DNA of 64,000 nucleotides from Miltoncostaea sp963771025. GTDB taxonomy: Bacteria; Actinomycetota; Thermoleophilia; Miltoncostaeales; Miltoncostaeaceae. The translations under genes were made by a program, and so were the position numbers. Of the stretch, positions 8,858-16,975 are shown piece after piece. Location of the stretch: the NCBI GenBank assembly GCA_963771025.1, contig CAVYRL010000001.1, positions 434,001 through 498,000 on the forward strand, in the 5' to 3' direction. Below the pieces are notes generated by a model that saw only the letters and a program-made list of their open reading frames with translations, was not told the DNA's origin and ran no database searches. Each line of letters begins with the position of its first letter. Position 1 is the first letter of the stretch.

Positions 8858-9787
8858 TCATGCCGCGGCGAATCCCTGACGCCAGCTCGCGTGGGCCGGA
8901 CGCCACGCCAGCTCGCGCTTGGCCTTCGCGTTGGAGGCGCCGCGGAGCTCGGTCATCAGGATCACACCGAACTCGCCCGCGAAGAGCCGCCCGATGAACC
9001 GCGGCACGCGCATGGGCCTCTTGGCATCGAGATGCTCGGCCAGCGCCGGCAGCCACTCGGCGACCGCGGCGGGGTCGTCATCGACGACGTTGTAGATCCC
9101 GCGACCGCCGCGCTCGACCGCCGCCACGGTCGCGTCCGCGGCATCGGCGATGTGGATGAACGACCACACGCCCCCGCCGTCTCCGACCAGCGGGAACTTG
9201 CGCTTGCGGACCAGTTCGTAGGACGCCTGGCCGGGGGCCATCGAGGTGCCCGGACCGTAGAACCAGCCGTAGCGCAGCGCGATCCCCTCCGTCCAGGTTG
9301 CGCCGAGGACCGCCTTCTCGAGATGGCCGATCGCCGCCGCGTTCGCGCTCATCGCCCCGCCGGACGCGTCAACCGCGTCCCCCTCGCTCTTGACGGCGGC
9401 GCCCGTGCGCGCGTACGCGACGATGTTGCTCTGCGCCACGAAACGCCGCACTCCCACCGCCTGCCCTGCCGAGAGCAGGTGATCTGTGCCGTCCGTCCGC
9501 AGCCGGTTGGTCAGCTCGAAGGCACGCTCGGGGTGGCGCATGTCCAGCTCCTCGGGAATCGCGGTCAGCTGATGCACGATCACATCCGGCCGCGCCCCGG
9601 CCACGGCCTCGGCGACCTGATCGGGATCGAGCGCGTCCGCGACCACCGGCACAGCGCCGAGTTCGGAGAGCATGGCTCGCTTGGACTCTCTTCGGGTCAT
9701 GCCGTGGACCTCGTGACCCGCGGCGACCAGACGCGGCACCAACTGGGCGCCGATCGCGCCCGTCGCTCCTGCCACAAACACTCTCAT
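8858..9787 (-). CDS. NAD-dependent epimerase/dehydratase family protein
   Basis: 309 residues of the extended short-chain dehydrogenase fold. 'VFVAGATGAIGAQLVPRL' is the Rossmann GxxGxxG, followed by 'DVIVHQLTAIPEEL', 'VRRFVAQSNIVAY' and 'ALRYGWFYGPGTSM'; the last is the usual 'R.g..YGPG' segment. The family includes sugar-nucleotide epimerases and various reductases; this atypical member has 'SNIVAYARTG' where a Tyr-x-x-x-Lys would normally sit, so catalysis is uncertain. Two ATGs stand in tandem; the second has GGAGG at a 6-nt spacing and was chosen. The ECF42 gene ends about 90 bp upstream on the same strand. Confidence 0.82.
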   Translation of the reverse strand: MRVFVAGATGAIGAQLVPRLVAAGHEVHGMTRRESKRAMLSELGAVPVVADALDPDQVAEAVAGARPDVIVHQLTAIPEELDMRHPERAFELTNRLRTDGTDHLLSAGQAVGVRRFVAQSNIVAYARTGAAVKSEGDAVDASGGAMSANAAAIGHLEKAVLGATWTEGIALRYGWFYGPGTSMAPGQASYELVRKRKFPLVGDGGGVWSFIHIADAADATVAAVERGGRGIYNVVDDDPAAVAEWLPALAEHLDAKRPMRVPRFIGRLFAGEFGVILMTELRGASNAKAKRELAWRPAHASWRQGFAAA

Positions 9788-9878
9788 CATCACCCTCCCG
9801 GATCGTGGTTTCGTCATGACCACGAACAGGAACGGCTGGCGGGGACAGGGGCGGTATCCCCGGGGCGCGCGGTGGGTG

Positions 9879-11042
9879 CTACGCGCTGACTTCGGCGAGG
9901 CGCCGCTGCAGGAAGCGGCGCTCAGGCCCGCTGTCCGCGAGCTCGAGGGCGCGTTCGTACTGTCCGCGCGCCTCGTCGGCGCGGCCCAGCCGGCGGAGGA
10001 GATCGGCACGCGTCGAGTGGTAGTACTGGTAGCCGTCGAGGTCGAGCCGCTCGACGAGGGCGAGCCCCGCCTCGGCTCCGTGCGCCTCGGCCACGGCGAT
10101 CGCGCGGTTCAGCTCCGCGACCGCGGACCGGGTCAGCCGGACGAGCTCTGCGTAGAGCGCTGCGATCTCCGTCCAGTCGTTGGGCTCGTCCATGTGGAGC
10201 GACGCGATCGCCGCTTGGATGACGTAGGGCCCGCCGGCCCTGAGCGCGAGGGCGCGCTCGAGCGCCTCGCGCCCGCGCACGATTTGTGCCGCGTCCCAGC
10301 GCGAGCGGTTCTGGTCCTTGAGCAGGACGATCTCGTCGTCGTCGAAGCGGGCCGCGCGGCGCGCGTCGTTGAGCAGCATCAGCGCGTGCAGGCCGTACAC
10401 CTCGGGCTCGTCCGGCATCAGCTCCGCGAGCGCCGCGCCGAGCCGGAGCGCCTCCTCGGCAAGGTCGACGCGGCCGCCGTAGCCCTCGTTGAAGATCAGG
10501 TAGACGACCGCGAGCACCGCCGCCAGCCGCTCCGGCAGCAGGTGGTCGGCCGGGACGCGGAAGGGGATGCCCGCATCCCTGATCTTGCGCTTGGCGCGCG
10601 AGAGCCGCCGCTTCATCGTCTCCTCGGAGACGAGGAAGGCGCGCGCGATCTCCTCCGTCGTCAGCCCGCCGAGCGCGCGCAGGGTCAGCGCGACCTGCGC
10701 CTCGAGACCGAGCGCGGGATGGCAGCAGGTGAAGATCAGCTCCAGCCGCTCGTCGGGAAAGCTCGACTCGTCGATTTCGTCCTCCACGGGCCCAGGCACC
10801 TCCAGCAGTCGGGTCTTCTCGGCGAGCACACGCTCGCGGCGCAGGCGGTCGATCGCATGGTTGCGGGCCGTGACCGTCAGCCAGGCGCCCGGATTGGGCG
10901 GGGCGCCGTCGCGCGGCCAGCGCTCGGCAGCGGCCGCGAACGCCTCCTGAACGGCCTCCTCGGCGAGGTCGATGTCGCCGAGGAAGCCGACCAGGTTGGC
11001 GAGGACGCGGCCCCACTCGTCGCGGAAGACCTGCTCGAGCAG
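9879..11042 (-). CDS. ECF42-type RNA polymerase sigma factor, probable CTG start
   Basis: About 387 residues. Sigma region 2 is near the N-terminus ('LEQVFRDEWGRVLANLVGFLG', 'DLAEEAVQEAFAAAAERWP', 'WLTVTARNHAIDRLRRER'), region 4 near residue 130 ('ALTLRALGGLTTEEIARAFLVSEETMKRRLSRAK'), then a long TPR-like C-terminal domain ('GRADEARGQYERALELADSG') typical of ECF42 (DUF6596). ECF42 factors characteristically sit beside DGPF (YCII-like) proteins, as here. The frame is closed upstream by the TAG of the DGPF gene and no ATG, GTG or TTG lies before conserved 'LEQVFRDEW'; the best start is CTG at 11042, 8 nt after GGAGG, giving tight coupling to the upstream gene. Confidence 0.85.
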   Translation of the reverse strand: MLEQVFRDEWGRVLANLVGFLGDIDLAEEAVQEAFAAAAERWPRDGAPPNPGAWLTVTARNHAIDRLRRERVLAEKTRLLEVPGPVEDEIDESSFPDERLELIFTCCHPALGLEAQVALTLRALGGLTTEEIARAFLVSEETMKRRLSRAKRKIRDAGIPFRVPADHLLPERLAAVLAVVYLIFNEGYGGRVDLAEEALRLGAALAELMPDEPEVYGLHALMLLNDARRAARFDDDEIVLLKDQNRSRWDAAQIVRGREALERALALRAGGPYVIQAAIASLHMDEPNDWTEIAALYAELVRLTRSAVAELNRAIAVAEAHGAEAGLALVERLDLDGYQYYHSTRADLLRRLGRADEARGQYERALELADSGPERRFLQRRLAEVSA

Positions 11043-11045
11043 CCT

Positions 11046-11390
11046 CTACCCCTCCGCCAGCGGCCGCACCTCGACCGCGCCACCCATCCGCGCGGCGGGG
11101 ATCCGCGCGGCGATCTCGAGCGCCGCGTCGAGATCGTCCGCCTCGACCAGGCAGTAGCCGCCCAAGTGCTCCTTCGCGTCCACGAACGGACCGTCGGTGA
11201 GAAGCGTCTCCCCGTTCTCGACACGCACCGTGGTCGCGGTGTCGACCGGCTGCAGCCGGTCGCCGCCGATGACCTCCGGACGCCGGCCGATCGCGAGGTA
11301 CTCCTCGCGGATCGCCTGCTGCTCGTCGGCGGGCAACCGCTCCAGCGCTTCGCTCGCGCCAGCCGGGTAGATCTGAAGCAAGTACCTCAC
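11046..11390 (-). CDS. DGPF-domain (YCII-related) protein
   Basis: 114 residues with the family hallmark 'LLTDGPFVDAKEHLGGYCLVEADDLDAALEIAARIPAARMGG'. DGPF/YCII-like proteins form a ferredoxin-like fold; they are the conserved partners of ECF42 sigma factors, but their biochemical role is not settled. GTG start with AAGGAGG 6 nt upstream. Its stop lies 4 bases before the putative sigma-factor start, so both come from one transcript. The 153-bp region upstream is shared with the divergent MFS gene, which may be a target. Confidence 0.9.
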   Translation of the reverse strand: MRYLLQIYPAGASEALERLPADEQQAIREEYLAIGRRPEVIGGDRLQPVDTATTVRVENGETLLTDGPFVDAKEHLGGYCLVEADDLDAALEIAARIPAARMGGAVEVRPLAEG

Positions 11391-11543
11391 GTCGTCCTCC
11401 TTCGCAGCATGTCCTCGTTCCTACAACGAACGCAACCTGCGTGAGGGGACACGCCGGCCCCGTCAGGGGCGCGTCCCCTTCCGCCCCGCTCGTTCGTGGT
11501 CAAGACGACCCGACGAGCATCAGGCCGGAAGGAGAACCAGCCA

Positions 11544-13034
11544 ATGAGCATCGCACTCGATCGACCACCCCCGCGAGCGGACGCCGCGCGACTCGCAACT
11601 GCGCTGTCATCTCGGCGCGGCATCGCGATCCTGCTCCTACTCTGCCTCGTCCAGTTCATGGACATCCTCGACAGCTCGATCCTCAACGTCGCCCTGCCCT
11701 CGATCAAGCGCGACCTCGGCTTCAGCCAGGAGAGCCTGCAGTGGGTGGTCAGCGCCTATGTGCTCACCTACGGCGGCTTCCTCCTGCTGGGCGCCCGTGC
11801 CGCCGACCTCCTCGGCCGGCGGCGGGTGCTGGTGACCGGCCTGGTGGTGTTCGCCGCCGCGTCGCTGACGGGCGGCTTGGCTCAGGGCGCCGGCCTCCTG
11901 GTGGGCGCGCGCTTCGTCCAGGGGATGGGCGCGGCCATGCTCTCGCCGGCGGCGCTGTCGACGCTGACCACGACCTTCCGCTCCGAGCGCGACCGTAACC
12001 TCGCCTTCGGGGTGTGGGGGGCGGTCTCGGCTCTGGCGGGCGCGGCGGGGGTCCTGTTCGGCGGGATCCTCACCGAGGGCCCGGGCTGGCGCTGGGTCCT
12101 GTTCGTCAACGTCCCGCTCTCGCTCGTGGTGCTGGCCGGCGCCTTCGCCCTGCTGCAGCCCGAGCGGGTCGTCGCCGGGCTGAGGGACTTCGACGTCTCC
12201 GGCGCTCTCCTGGCGACCGGGGGGATGCTGCTGCTGGTGTATGCCCTGGTGAAGGCGCCCGAGGTCGGCTGGGGCGCGACGTCTACGGTGGCCGAGCTGG
12301 TCGGCGCGGGCGTGCTCCTGGCCCTCTTTGTCGCAAACGAGCGGCGCTCGGCCAACCCCCTGGTGCCGCCGTCGATCCTGCGCGTCCCGGGGGTCGCCCT
12401 CGCCGACGCGACCCAGCTGGTGGCCATCGCGGGGTTCGTCCCGATGTTCTTCTTCCTGACCCTCTACATGCAGGGCGTGCTCGGCTGGTCGCCGATCCAG
12501 ACCGGCCTCGCCTACCTGCCGCTCACCGGGGCGGTGATCGTGGCGTCGGGCATCGTCGCGCCCCTGTTCTCCCGCATCGGCACGACGCCGGTGATCGGGG
12601 CCGGCGCCCTGATCGGGGCCGCCGGCATGTGGTCGCTGTCCCGCATCCCCGTGGACGGCTCCTATGGCGACCTGCTGCCGGGGCTGCTGGTGACCGGCTT
12701 TGGCATCGGCGGGGTGTTCGTGGGCGCCACCACGGCGGCCAACGCCGGGGTGGACCAGGAGCTGGCCGGCCTGGCCGCCGGCCTGCTGAACACGGGCCAG
12801 CAGCTCGGCGGCGCGCTCGGGCTCGCGATTCTGTCGGCCGTCGCCACCGCGCGCACGGACTCGCTGCGCGGCGGCGGCGCAGGCATCGCGGAGGCCGCGA
12901 CCGGCGGCTTCGGGCGCGCGCTGGCGGTGGGGGCCTGCATCATGCTGGCGGCGGCGGCGCTGGCGCTGTCCGGGACGCGCCGGCGCCGGGCCCCGGCCGC
13001 CCAGCCGGAGCCGCACCCCGACCTGGCGGCGTAG
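11544..13034 (+). CDS. DHA2-family MFS multidrug exporter
   Basis: 496 residues with about 14 hydrophobic segments. 'LVQFMDILDSSILNVALPSIKRDLGF' is the DHA2 motif D1, 'GARAADLLGRRRVLVTGL' is motif A, and 'GAAGVLFGGILTEGPGWRWVLFVNVPL' is motif C. Such proteins export drugs or metabolites using the proton gradient. The start is the ATG after AAGGAGAACC. It is transcribed away from the DGPF/ECF42 operon, so ECF42-dependent expression is plausible. A strong hairpin follows the stop within 8 bases. Confidence 0.92.
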   Translation: MSIALDRPPPRADAARLATALSSRRGIAILLLLCLVQFMDILDSSILNVALPSIKRDLGFSQESLQWVVSAYVLTYGGFLLLGARAADLLGRRRVLVTGLVVFAAASLTGGLAQGAGLLVGARFVQGMGAAMLSPAALSTLTTTFRSERDRNLAFGVWGAVSALAGAAGVLFGGILTEGPGWRWVLFVNVPLSLVVLAGAFALLQPERVVAGLRDFDVSGALLATGGMLLLVYALVKAPEVGWGATSTVAELVGAGVLLALFVANERRSANPLVPPSILRVPGVALADATQLVAIAGFVPMFFFLTLYMQGVLGWSPIQTGLAYLPLTGAVIVASGIVAPLFSRIGTTPVIGAGALIGAAGMWSLSRIPVDGSYGDLLPGLLVTGFGIGGVFVGATTAANAGVDQELAGLAAGLLNTGQQLGGALGLAILSAVATARTDSLRGGGAGIAEAATGGFGRALAVGACIMLAAAALALSGTRRRRAPAAQPEPHPDLAA

Positions 13035-13041
13035 CGACCGC

Positions 13042-13076
13042 GTGACGAGGGGAGCCGACCAGACTCCCCTCGTCAC
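13042..13076 (+). terminator. Hairpin after the MFS gene
   Basis: A perfect 13-bp inverted repeat (GTGACGAGGGGAG and its complement) with a 9-nt loop starts 8 bases after the MFS stop. No T-run follows, as is common in high-GC actinobacteria. Probable intrinsic terminator. Confidence 0.7.
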
Positions 13077-13164
13077 CGCGCGGCTCGCTCGCGACGGCCG
13101 GTCGGCGATGCGACGCCCCCGACGTCGGCGGGAGCCTCATCGAGGAGTGCCGGCTCGGCGCGCG

Positions 13165-13605
13165 CATGATGGCTGGGCCATCGATGACCACTCACGCCGT
13201 GCCCACTCGGAGATCCACCCCGACGAGCGCGGGACGACCTGCGCGGGCTTTCCTGAGCGCGCGGCGGCCTTCTTTTTCGGGCACGGCGTCACGCGCATCG
13301 AACGCGTGATGGCGACAACGCTCTCGACTACCGCCGCTCGAGGCAGTTCGCCGGCGTCCTGGGCGCCCGCCACATCCTGATTCGCCCCCACTGCCCCTGG
13401 CAGCACGGCGAGGTGGAGCGCCTCAACCGAACACCCCTTCGCGAATGGCCGACTCACGAGCCTTCACCTCGAACGCTGAGCGGGCCGCGTGCCTGCCTGA
13501 GTGGCACGAGCACCACAACACCCGGAGCCGCTACAGCTCCCTCGGTGGCCTTCCTCCGATCAGCCGCTTGTCAACAACGTGGTGAGCGACTACAACTAGC
13601 GCCAC
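13165..13605 (+). pseudogene. IS481-family transposase remnant
   Basis: Reading frames in sequence match the DDE (rve) domain of IS481 transposases: 'DDHSRRAHSEIHPDERGTT', 'RAAAFFFGHGVTRIERVM' (where the DN motif follows in intact copies), then after frameshifts 'IRPHCPWQHGEVERLNRT', 'LPEWHEHHNT' and 'LGGLPPISRL'. The N-terminal helix-turn-helix half is missing, there are at least two frameshifts and no terminal inverted repeats are visible. An immobile, decayed insertion sequence. Confidence 0.75.
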
Positions 13606-13627
13606 ATCGCCGTACTAGCAGGTTAGT

Positions 13628-13652
13628 GGCCAGGCCAGGCCAGGCCAGGCCA
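13628..13652 (+). repeat. GGCCA pentanucleotide microsatellite, 5 units
   Basis: Five exact GGCCA units, followed by GGCGA, just before the decayed cupin gene. Possibly slippage-prone; no coding role seen. Confidence 0.85.
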
Positions 13653-13667
13653 GGCGAGGCGGGAGCG

Positions 13668-13865
13668 ATGGCCGAGAGACACGAGACGGAGCACAGGAGC
13701 TTCGAGGCTCCGGACGAGGTGCGCGAGTTCCGGCGGGACGGAGTTCGCGGCCGGCCCCGGAGACGCGACCTCGCTTCCCAGGGGCCACGACGCCTGGGTG
13801 TCGGCTGCGAGCCCGCGGTCGTGGCCGACTGGTTCGGCGCGAGCACCTACGCGAAGGGCGGCTGA
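13668..13865 (+). pseudogene. Cupin-domain protein, internally deleted and frameshifted
   Basis: The opening 'MAERHETEHRSFEAPDEVREF' and the ending 'EPAVVADWFGASTYAKGG' are the ends of a common actinobacterial cupin of about 120 residues. Between them, the strands carrying the metal-binding His residues are missing, and the stretch 'TEFAAGPGDATSLP.GHDAWV' sits in another frame. Only 65 codons remain. A gene inactivated by deletion plus frameshift, immediately upstream of an intact flavin-fold gene with which it may once have formed an operon. Confidence 0.65.
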
Positions 13866-13866
13866 T

Positions 13867-14490
13867 GTGAGTCGGTACCACGCAGCCCAGCGATCGTTCC
13901 AAGATCGCTTCGACACGCGGCGGCTGGCGGACCGGCTGGCCGAGACCACGAGGGCTGTCATCGGTCCAGAGCACAAGGCGTTCATCGAGCGGCGCGACAT
14001 GTTCTTCCTCGCCACCGCCGATCCGGAAGGCTGGCCCCAGTGCTCCTACAAAGGCGGAGAGCCCGGGTTCGTGCGCGTCCTCGACGAGACGACGCTCGCC
14101 TTCCCGAGCTACGACGGGAACGGGATGTATCTCTCGGCGGGCAACGTGCTCGTCAACCCCCCCGTCGGCCTCCTCTTTGTCGACTTCGAGGTCGGTACCC
14201 GTCTCCGTCTCAACGGCGTCGCGTCGACCGAGGAGGACGACCCGCTCGTCGCGACCTATCCGGGCGCGCAGTTCGTCGTGCGCGTGTGCGCGCACCAGGT
14301 CTTCGCGAACTGCCGGCGCTACGTCCACCGTTATCAGCTGATCCAGCGCTCGTCCTTCGTGCCCTCTGGGGCGGAGGAGCCACCCGTCCCGGACTGGAAG
14401 TGCGACGAGTGGTTTGCCGGAACGCTCCCTGCGGGCGACCCGGCACACGACGCGGGCCGGCCAAGCGCTCCCTCGATCCCTCAGTTCTGA
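13867..14490 (+). CDS. Pyridoxamine 5'-phosphate oxidase-family protein
   Basis: 207 residues of the FMN-binding split-barrel fold. 'FIERRDMFFLATADPEGWPQCSYKGGEPGFVRVLDE' and 'FPSYDGNGMYLSAGNV..NPPVGLLFVDFE' fit the general stress/pyridoxamine oxidase-like subgroup, which binds FMN or F420. The GTG start begins one base after the stop of the decayed cupin frame. The C-terminus 'DWKCDEWFAG' is typical. Substrate unknown. A related fold occurs at 51,931. Confidence 0.82.
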   Translation: MSRYHAAQRSFQDRFDTRRLADRLAETTRAVIGPEHKAFIERRDMFFLATADPEGWPQCSYKGGEPGFVRVLDETTLAFPSYDGNGMYLSAGNVLVNPPVGLLFVDFEVGTRLRLNGVASTEEDDPLVATYPGAQFVVRVCAHQVFANCRRYVHRYQLIQRSSFVPSGAEEPPVPDWKCDEWFAGTLPAGDPAHDAGRPSAPSIPQF

Positions 14491-14946
14491 GCAATCTCTA
14501 GCGCGACAGTGCGACCGCGCCGAAGTGCCGGAATGCCCCGACGTGGGTGCGACGTGATCCTTGTCCGCGGCCTCGGCGACGTTGTGGGGAACGCTGCGGG
14601 AGAAGGCCGGTGAGTGAGATCGCAATCGGCACCACGCTCCGGGAGTTGTCGGGTCGAGGACCCCTCGCCAAGCGCGGGCGTGGACGACGGGGACCCAGGG
14701 GGTGGGGGGTGGGTATCCCTTTTGGCCGGCGGGGGTGAACCCGCCGGACGATGGACGGGCCCAGCGCGCCCCTGCGTCGGCATCGGGCAGCGGAGGGGTC
14801 GATGATCGCTCTATGCACGGGCGGTCAGAGGTCGCGCAGCTCGTCGATGGCTGGACGCCGCAGGGATCGCAGGGTGGCGTGCCCTCCACGGCCACGGCCG
14901 TCAGTGCGCCGACGGCGGCCAGGTAGGGCCAGGGCGCCGGGGCAGG
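14491..14946. other. Intergenic region with one hairpin
   Basis: 456 bases between convergent genes with no recognisable protein in six frames. The only structure is an 8-bp inverted repeat at about 14725-14746 (CCGGCGGG, short loop, complement), which could terminate transcription from either side. Confidence 0.45.
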
Positions 14947-15693
14947 CTACTTCAGCGTCTTGATGTAGGCGATCAGCTGGGCGATTTGGGCGTCCGAGAG
15001 GATCCCGCCCCAGTGGGGCATGCTCGCGATCGGGGCCTTGCCGAGGACGCTGCCACTCTTGATCACGTCCGCGATCTTGGCGTCGGTGTTGAATTCGGCG
15101 CGGAAGTCGGCGCCGCTCAGGGGCGGGATCGTCTTGTCCGGTGAGGCGGGGTTGGGGACGCCGCCAAGGGCGTTGGGGCCGTGGCAGTTGACGCAGCCGT
15201 AGCGCACGTAGAGCGCCGCGCCGGCGACCGCGTCGCCCTGTCCGGTGGGCACCGGGACCGGCGTCGCGTCCGGCACCGGCGGAAGGCCCGCCCGCAGATA
15301 GGCGACGAGGTTGTTGACCTGGGTGCTCGACAGCAGCGGACCCCACACCGGCATGTAGGGGCGGGTGGGGTCGTTCACGACGCCCAGCCCGTGGTCGATG
15401 ATGCTGCGCATGCGGGCCTCGGTGAGCGTCGAGCCGACCGTCGTCAGCGCCGGGACGTCCGGGGAGACGCCGCCCTGGCCCAGTGCGCCGTGGCACTGGG
15501 CGCAGGCGAGGTTCACGAACTCATGCCCGCCGGCGGCCACCTGGGGATCCAGCGGGGTGGCGGGGACAGTCGCGGTCGTCGAGGCCGCAGATCCCGAGCC
15601 GCCACCCTGGTTGTAGCCGATGCCCCACCCGATCAGGCCGACCACGAACAGGACCATGAGAGGCCCCAGAATGAGGATTCCCCATCCCTTCAC
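14947..15693 (-). CDS. Membrane-anchored diheme cytochrome c
   Basis: 248 residues. One N-terminal membrane span ('ILILGPLMVLFVVGLIGWGIGY'), a Gly/Ser/Thr linker, then two cytochrome c domains with heme sites CAQCH (near residue 65) and CVNCH (near 170). Candidate axial Met residues lie in 'RPYMPVWGP' and 'ASMPHWGG'. It would carry electrons on the outer face of the membrane. The start is a GTG and no other start precedes the anchor; a ribosome site is not obvious. No oxidase or reductase gene is adjacent, so its partner is unknown. Confidence 0.87.
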   Translation of the reverse strand: MKGWGILILGPLMVLFVVGLIGWGIGYNQGGGSGSAASTTATVPATPLDPQVAAGGHEFVNLACAQCHGALGQGGVSPDVPALTTVGSTLTEARMRSIIDHGLGVVNDPTRPYMPVWGPLLSSTQVNNLVAYLRAGLPPVPDATPVPVPTGQGDAVAGAALYVRYGCVNCHGPNALGGVPNPASPDKTIPPLSGADFRAEFNTDAKIADVIKSGSVLGKAPIASMPHWGGILSDAQIAQLIAYIKTLK

Positions 15694-15772
15694 GCGTTGA
15701 CGCTACCACGGCGTCCGGCCACCGGCCATCCGGGCAAGCCCGCGGCGCCTCCGGGCGGAGACCCTGACGACA

Positions 15773-15808
15773 ACGGCGGTCGTGCCCTCGCGAGGGCACG
15801 ACCGCCGT
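15773..15808. terminator. 36-bp perfect palindrome
   Basis: Bases 15773-15790 are exactly complementary to 15791-15808 with no spacer. It lies 80 bp upstream of the cytochrome c start, beside gene remnants. Probably a bidirectional terminator hairpin (effective stem about 16 bp); a protein-binding palindrome is an alternative. Confidence 0.55.
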
Positions 15809-15899
15809 ACACCCTTTCGGCCCAGTGGGCCGATCCGAGCCGACCTGAGCGCGGCCGGGAAGCGCGGGACCAGACGCTCTTGGCGGGCGTCCGGGCCGC

Positions 15900-16112
15900 G
15901 CGCCCTGTTGAAGCCGCCTGACGACCGTCAGTACGCGCAGCTTTTCCCGCAGCTCAACCCGGGACGTTCCAGGCAACGCCGGAGCCCTCTCTGGGTGGGG
16001 TTGGCGACGCTCGCGCTGGCGCTGGCTCGTGATCATCACGTGGTCCCTCGCACTCGTCTTCAGTCTCGCCGCGTGGGTCGGGGTGGCGCTCCTCGTCGCG
16101 GCGCTCCTATGA
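15900..16112 (+). pseudogene. Small membrane protein, probably frameshifted
   Basis: One frame reads 'DDRQYAQLFPQLNPGRSRQRRSPLWVGLATLALALA' and a second continues 'WLVIITWSLALVFSLAAWVGVALLVAALL' to a TGA at about 16112. Joined by one frameshift near 16020 they would give a protein of about 65 residues with two membrane spans. I do not recognise a family. Decay or a single sequencing error would both explain it. Confidence 0.35.
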
Positions 16113-16304
16113 GGGTGTTGACGACGGCACCCATGCGTGTTCGGCCCTGCACTCGTCGGAGGGCACGCGCGGTCTCTTGGTCGGCGTAGGTCGGCGGGGT
16201 TTCCCCGGCCTCGGGCGGGCTCAACTCCTCGGTGGGGTCCCCGGGTCAGACCCCGGACCCCGGTCATGGGCGAAGCGATGGCGCGAGGTCGGGACCTTCG
16301 ACTA

Positions 16305-16440
16305 CCGTCGTCCCTCCCAGCTTGGCCACGCGTACCCGGCGATCACCGCCCGGGTCTACGCCCATCTGGTCGATGGCCGGGACCTCGATCTGGTCGCCCG
16401 CGCCTTCGGGTCCAGCGACCCTTTCATGAACGACCTCATG
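16305..16440 (+). pseudogene. Tyrosine recombinase (integrase) C-terminal remnant
   Basis: The translation 'LGHAYPAITARVYAHLVDG' carries the end of the tyrosine-recombinase catalytic domain: LGH followed nine residues later by the nucleophilic Tyr in 'ARVYAHL'. Everything upstream of 'RRPSQLGHA' is gone, including the catalytic Arg and His-x-x-Arg boxes. A deletion scar of a phage or island integrase. Confidence 0.65.
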
Positions 16441-16690
16441 GGCAGGGCGGGCGAGGTCGAGAGTCGTGGGGCGTGTCCGGCCAGCTGGGCGGCGCGCTCA
16501 CGACTCCTCCGCCCCTTGTCGCCACGCGGGGTCAGTCCCACCCCGGTCCCCAACAGCGGCCGCACCCGTCCCCGGGCACCGAATGATCGGCAGCCGCGGA
16601 TGTCGCTACCTGCATGTGCGGTGCCGTCGAACCACCTGCGACTACCGTGCGCGGCCGAACGCCCAGGAGGATGCCCGCGTCCCTCGGTGG

Positions 16691-16930
16691 TCAACGAGAG
16701 GGTGTACCGCCCCCCCTGACGCCGACGAGCGTCGAGACGTCGAAGCGGCGCAGCACCGCCGCTGACGAGAAGCCGGTGCCGCAGCCCACGTCGAGCACCC
16801 GGGCGTGCTCGACGTCGGGCAGCGACATCACCAGCCGCTCCGAATTGGCGATGTCGTGCCGGACGGCGTCGTCGTAGGAGCCGGCGCCCTCGCTGAAGCC
16901 CTCGGGCGCTCTGCCGGTGATCGTCGCCAT
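16691..16930 (-). pseudogene. SAM-dependent methyltransferase, N-terminal fragment
   Basis: 79 residues. 'SYDDAVRHDIANSERLVMSLPDVEHARVLDVGCGTGFSSAAVLRRF' contains motif I (DVGCGTG) of class I methyltransferases. The protein stops after 'STLVGV', where the second beta-alpha unit would begin, so two thirds of the enzyme is missing. GAGGAG lies upstream of the ATG. Fragments of other genes follow downstream, so it was cut by the same deletions that left the integrase scar. Confidence 0.65.
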
Positions 16931-16975
16931 CTCCTCGCCGCTCCTCGATCGTCGTCGGTGGACGCCGCCGCTCGG

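Noticed and set aside
13628..13652. CRISPR-like or recombination repeat
   Set aside because: Only a 5-bp microsatellite without spacers; no CRISPR array or cas gene is present in the window.
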